NCBI GenBank assembly: GCA_000432335.1
Contig: HF995401.1
Coordinates: 65,972-73,611 of the forward strand
Reading direction: 5' to 3'
Origin: Firmicutes bacterium CAG:646
GTDB lineage: Bacteria > Bacillota > Clostridia > Lachnospirales > Lachnospiraceae
Length of the DNA stretch: 7,640 bases
Numbering within the stretch: the first letter of the stretch is position 1; every line of letters starts with the position of its first letter. Shown here one piece after another: positions 5,826 to 7,640 of this stretch. Position numbers and translations under genes: made by a program. The notes beneath the pieces were generated by a model. It ran no database searches and was not told where the DNA came from. It worked only from the letters and a program-made list of their open reading frames with translations.

Positions 5826-7640
5826 AACAGGCTTTTATCCGCACCTTAAAACTGGATGAAGAACACACCATCGTACCGGAAAATTCTCATCTGTTTGCTG
5901 CCATCGGCTCCGCTCTGAATGCCAAAGAGGATGTCAGCGCATCTCTCACGCAGATGAAAGAACGGCTGGCGGGGTCTGTAAAGCTGGAATTTGAGGTTGC
6001 CCGTATGGAGCCTCTCTTCGCCTCTCAGGAAGAATATGACGCCTTCAATGAACGGCAGAGTCAGTACAATGTGGCAACCGCGGACTTAAGTACCTATGAG
6101 GGCAACTGTTTTCTTGGTATCGATGCCGGTTCCACCACCACCAAAGCGGCGCTCGTAGGAGAGGACGGCTCTCTGCTCTACTCTTTCTACAGCAATAACA
6201 ACGGAAATCCTCTTGCCACCACCATCCGGGCAGTTCAGGAAATCTATCAGAATCTTCCAGATACGGCTCGGATTGCCTATTCCTGTTCCACCGGCTATGG
6301 GGAAGCGCTTATCAAAGCTGCCCTTTTGCTGGATGAAGGAGAGGTGGAAACTGTTTCTCATTATTATGCTGCCGCTTTCTTTGATCCTGAGGTGGACTGT
6401 ATTCTGGATATCGGCGGTCAGGACATGAAATGCATCAAGATTAAAAATCATACCGTGGACAGCGTACAGTTAAATGAAGCCTGCTCCTCCGGCTGCGGCT
6501 CTTTTATTGAAACTTTCGCCAAATCTCTGAATTACAGTGTGCAGGATTTTGCCAAAGCTGCGCTTTTTGCCGAAAATCCCATTGATCTTGGAACACGCTG
6601 TACGGTATTTATGAATTCAAAAGTAAAGCAGGCGCAGAAAGAAGGAGCTTCTGTGGCAGATATTTCTGCCGGACTGGCATATTCCGTAATTAAAAATGCC
6701 CTGTATAAAGTGATCAAAGTATCGGATGCCTCCGAACTTGGCAAACAGATCGTTGTTCAGGGCGGAACTTTCTATAATGACGCAGTACTGCGAAGCTTTG
6801 AAAAGATCGCTAACTGTCAGGCAATCCGTCCTGATATTGCCGGTATCATGGGCGCTTTTGGCGCTGCTCTCATCGCCCGGGAACGTTTTGAAGACGGAAA
6901 AGAGACTTCCATGCTCCCTATCGGCAAGATCAACAGCCTGAAATACACGACCAGTATGGCAAACTGTAAGGGCTGTACCAATAACTGCCGTCTGACAGTC
7001 AATCGTTTTTCCGGCGGTCGGCAGTATATCAGCGGCAACCGCTGTGAACGAGGCATCGGCAAACAGAAAAACAAAGAAAATATCCCTAATCTTTTTGATT
7101 ACAAATACAAAAAAATTTTTGGTTATACTCCGCTGGAAGCAGATCAGGCTGTACGGGGCAAAGTGGGAATCCCCCGGGTTCTGAATATGTTCGAGAACTA
7201 TCCTTTCTGGTTCACTTTCTTTACGAAGCTGAAATATCAGGTGGTGCTCTCACCCACCTCCACCAGAAAGATTTACGAGCTGGGTATTGAATCTATCCCC
7301 AGCGAATCCGAATGTTACCCGGCCAAACTGGCTCACGGACACGTTACCTGGCTGATCAAACAGGGCGTCAAATTCATCTTCTACCCGTGTATTCCTTACG
7401 AGAGAACAGAATTTCCCGATGCCGTCAACCATTATAACTGTCCTATCGTAACCTCTTACGCGGAAAATATCAAAAATAACGTGGATGAGCTGAATGATCC
7501 TTCCATTACGTTCCGCAACCCATTTTTGGCGCTCACCAATGAGGAAGTTGCCACCCAGCGTCTTGTGGAAGAATTTTCCGATCTTCCCAAAGAGGAAGTA
7601 ACCGCCGCTGCTCACGCCGCATGGCAGGAACTGGAGCACA
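5711..7640 (+). CDS. Acyl-CoA dehydratase activase, 3' part of the frameshifted gene (cut by right edge)
   Basis: This frame is open from 5666 to the window end and continues the protein begun at 5103; residue numbers assume one repeat copy removed. The end of the first activase domain (about 197-265, with HIAFLGGPLHFL) is followed by a linker, then a second complete activase domain from 330: GIDAGSTTTK at 332-341, DIGGQDMK, C454 and C458 in NEACSSGCGSF, and C493 in GTRCTVFMNS. Next comes a four-cysteine motif, CKGCTNNC (615-622) plus C641 in GNRCERG, a possible further Fe-S or metal site. From 680 (KVGIPRVLNMFENYPFW) a DUF2229-type CoA-enzyme domain begins, with C731 (SECYPAK) and C756 (YPCIPYE). 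In-frame GTG 5729 and ATG 5954 are the first starts, but neither is preceded by a clear ribosome site. Family members of this design are often well over 1,000 residues, so much lies beyond the edge. The substrate is unknown. Confidence 0.85.

Noticed and set aside
7250..7639. Minus-strand open frame of 129 codons at the right edge
   Set aside because: It is antisense to the clearly conserved DUF2229-type region of the activase and has no recognisable family features.

Overview
The window looks like a chromosomal segment from an anaerobic Firmicute of the class Clostridia, most likely a Lachnospiraceae-type gut bacterium. That placement is inferred from the two-subunit iron-sulfur serine dehydratase (sdaAB then sdaAA), the tgt-yajC pair, the clostridial style of the dihydroxy-acid dehydratase, strong AGGAGG-type ribosome binding sites, consensus sigma-A promoters and a large acyl-CoA dehydratase activase. 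No mobile element, tRNA, rRNA or CRISPR array was seen.

Layout. Five complete genes and one partial gene lie on the minus strand, and one large broken gene lies on the plus strand. Reading the minus strand in its own direction (right to left): tgt (queuosine tRNA modification), yajC (Sec accessory membrane protein) with its own promoter, a strong intrinsic terminator, sdaAB and sdaAA (L-serine to pyruvate), then a new promoter and leuB-ilvD (branched-chain amino acid synthesis), with ilvD cut by the left edge. A 214-bp divergent control region carries a good promoter for tgt on the minus strand and a near-consensus promoter for the plus-strand gene.

The plus-strand gene encodes a multidomain protein of the 2-hydroxyacyl-CoA dehydratase activase (BadF/BcrA/HgdC) family: two activase ATPase domains, each with the two cysteines expected for the shared [4Fe-4S] cluster, a four-cysteine motif, and the start of a DUF2229-type CoA-enzyme domain, running off the right edge. 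It carries two apparent defects. A 20-bp tandem duplication with one mismatch (5671-5690 and 5691-5710) shifts the frame and truncates the protein early. There is also no ATG at the expected start: the Shine-Dalgarno sequence is ideally placed for an ATT codon at 5112. Deleting one repeat copy restores an open frame to the end of the window. The gene is therefore a fresh pseudogene, a locus that switches by repeat number, or the product of sequence or assembly error.

Together the housekeeping genes are mostly about anaerobic amino acid metabolism. Serine dehydratase makes pyruvate, which is the starting point of the branched-chain pathway served by LeuB and IlvD. Three of the metabolic proteins (IlvD, the SdaA enzyme and the activase) belong to families that use oxygen-sensitive iron-sulfur clusters, in keeping with a strict anaerobe. 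I did not find a clearly new system. The broken activase gene is the part that most deserves checking.
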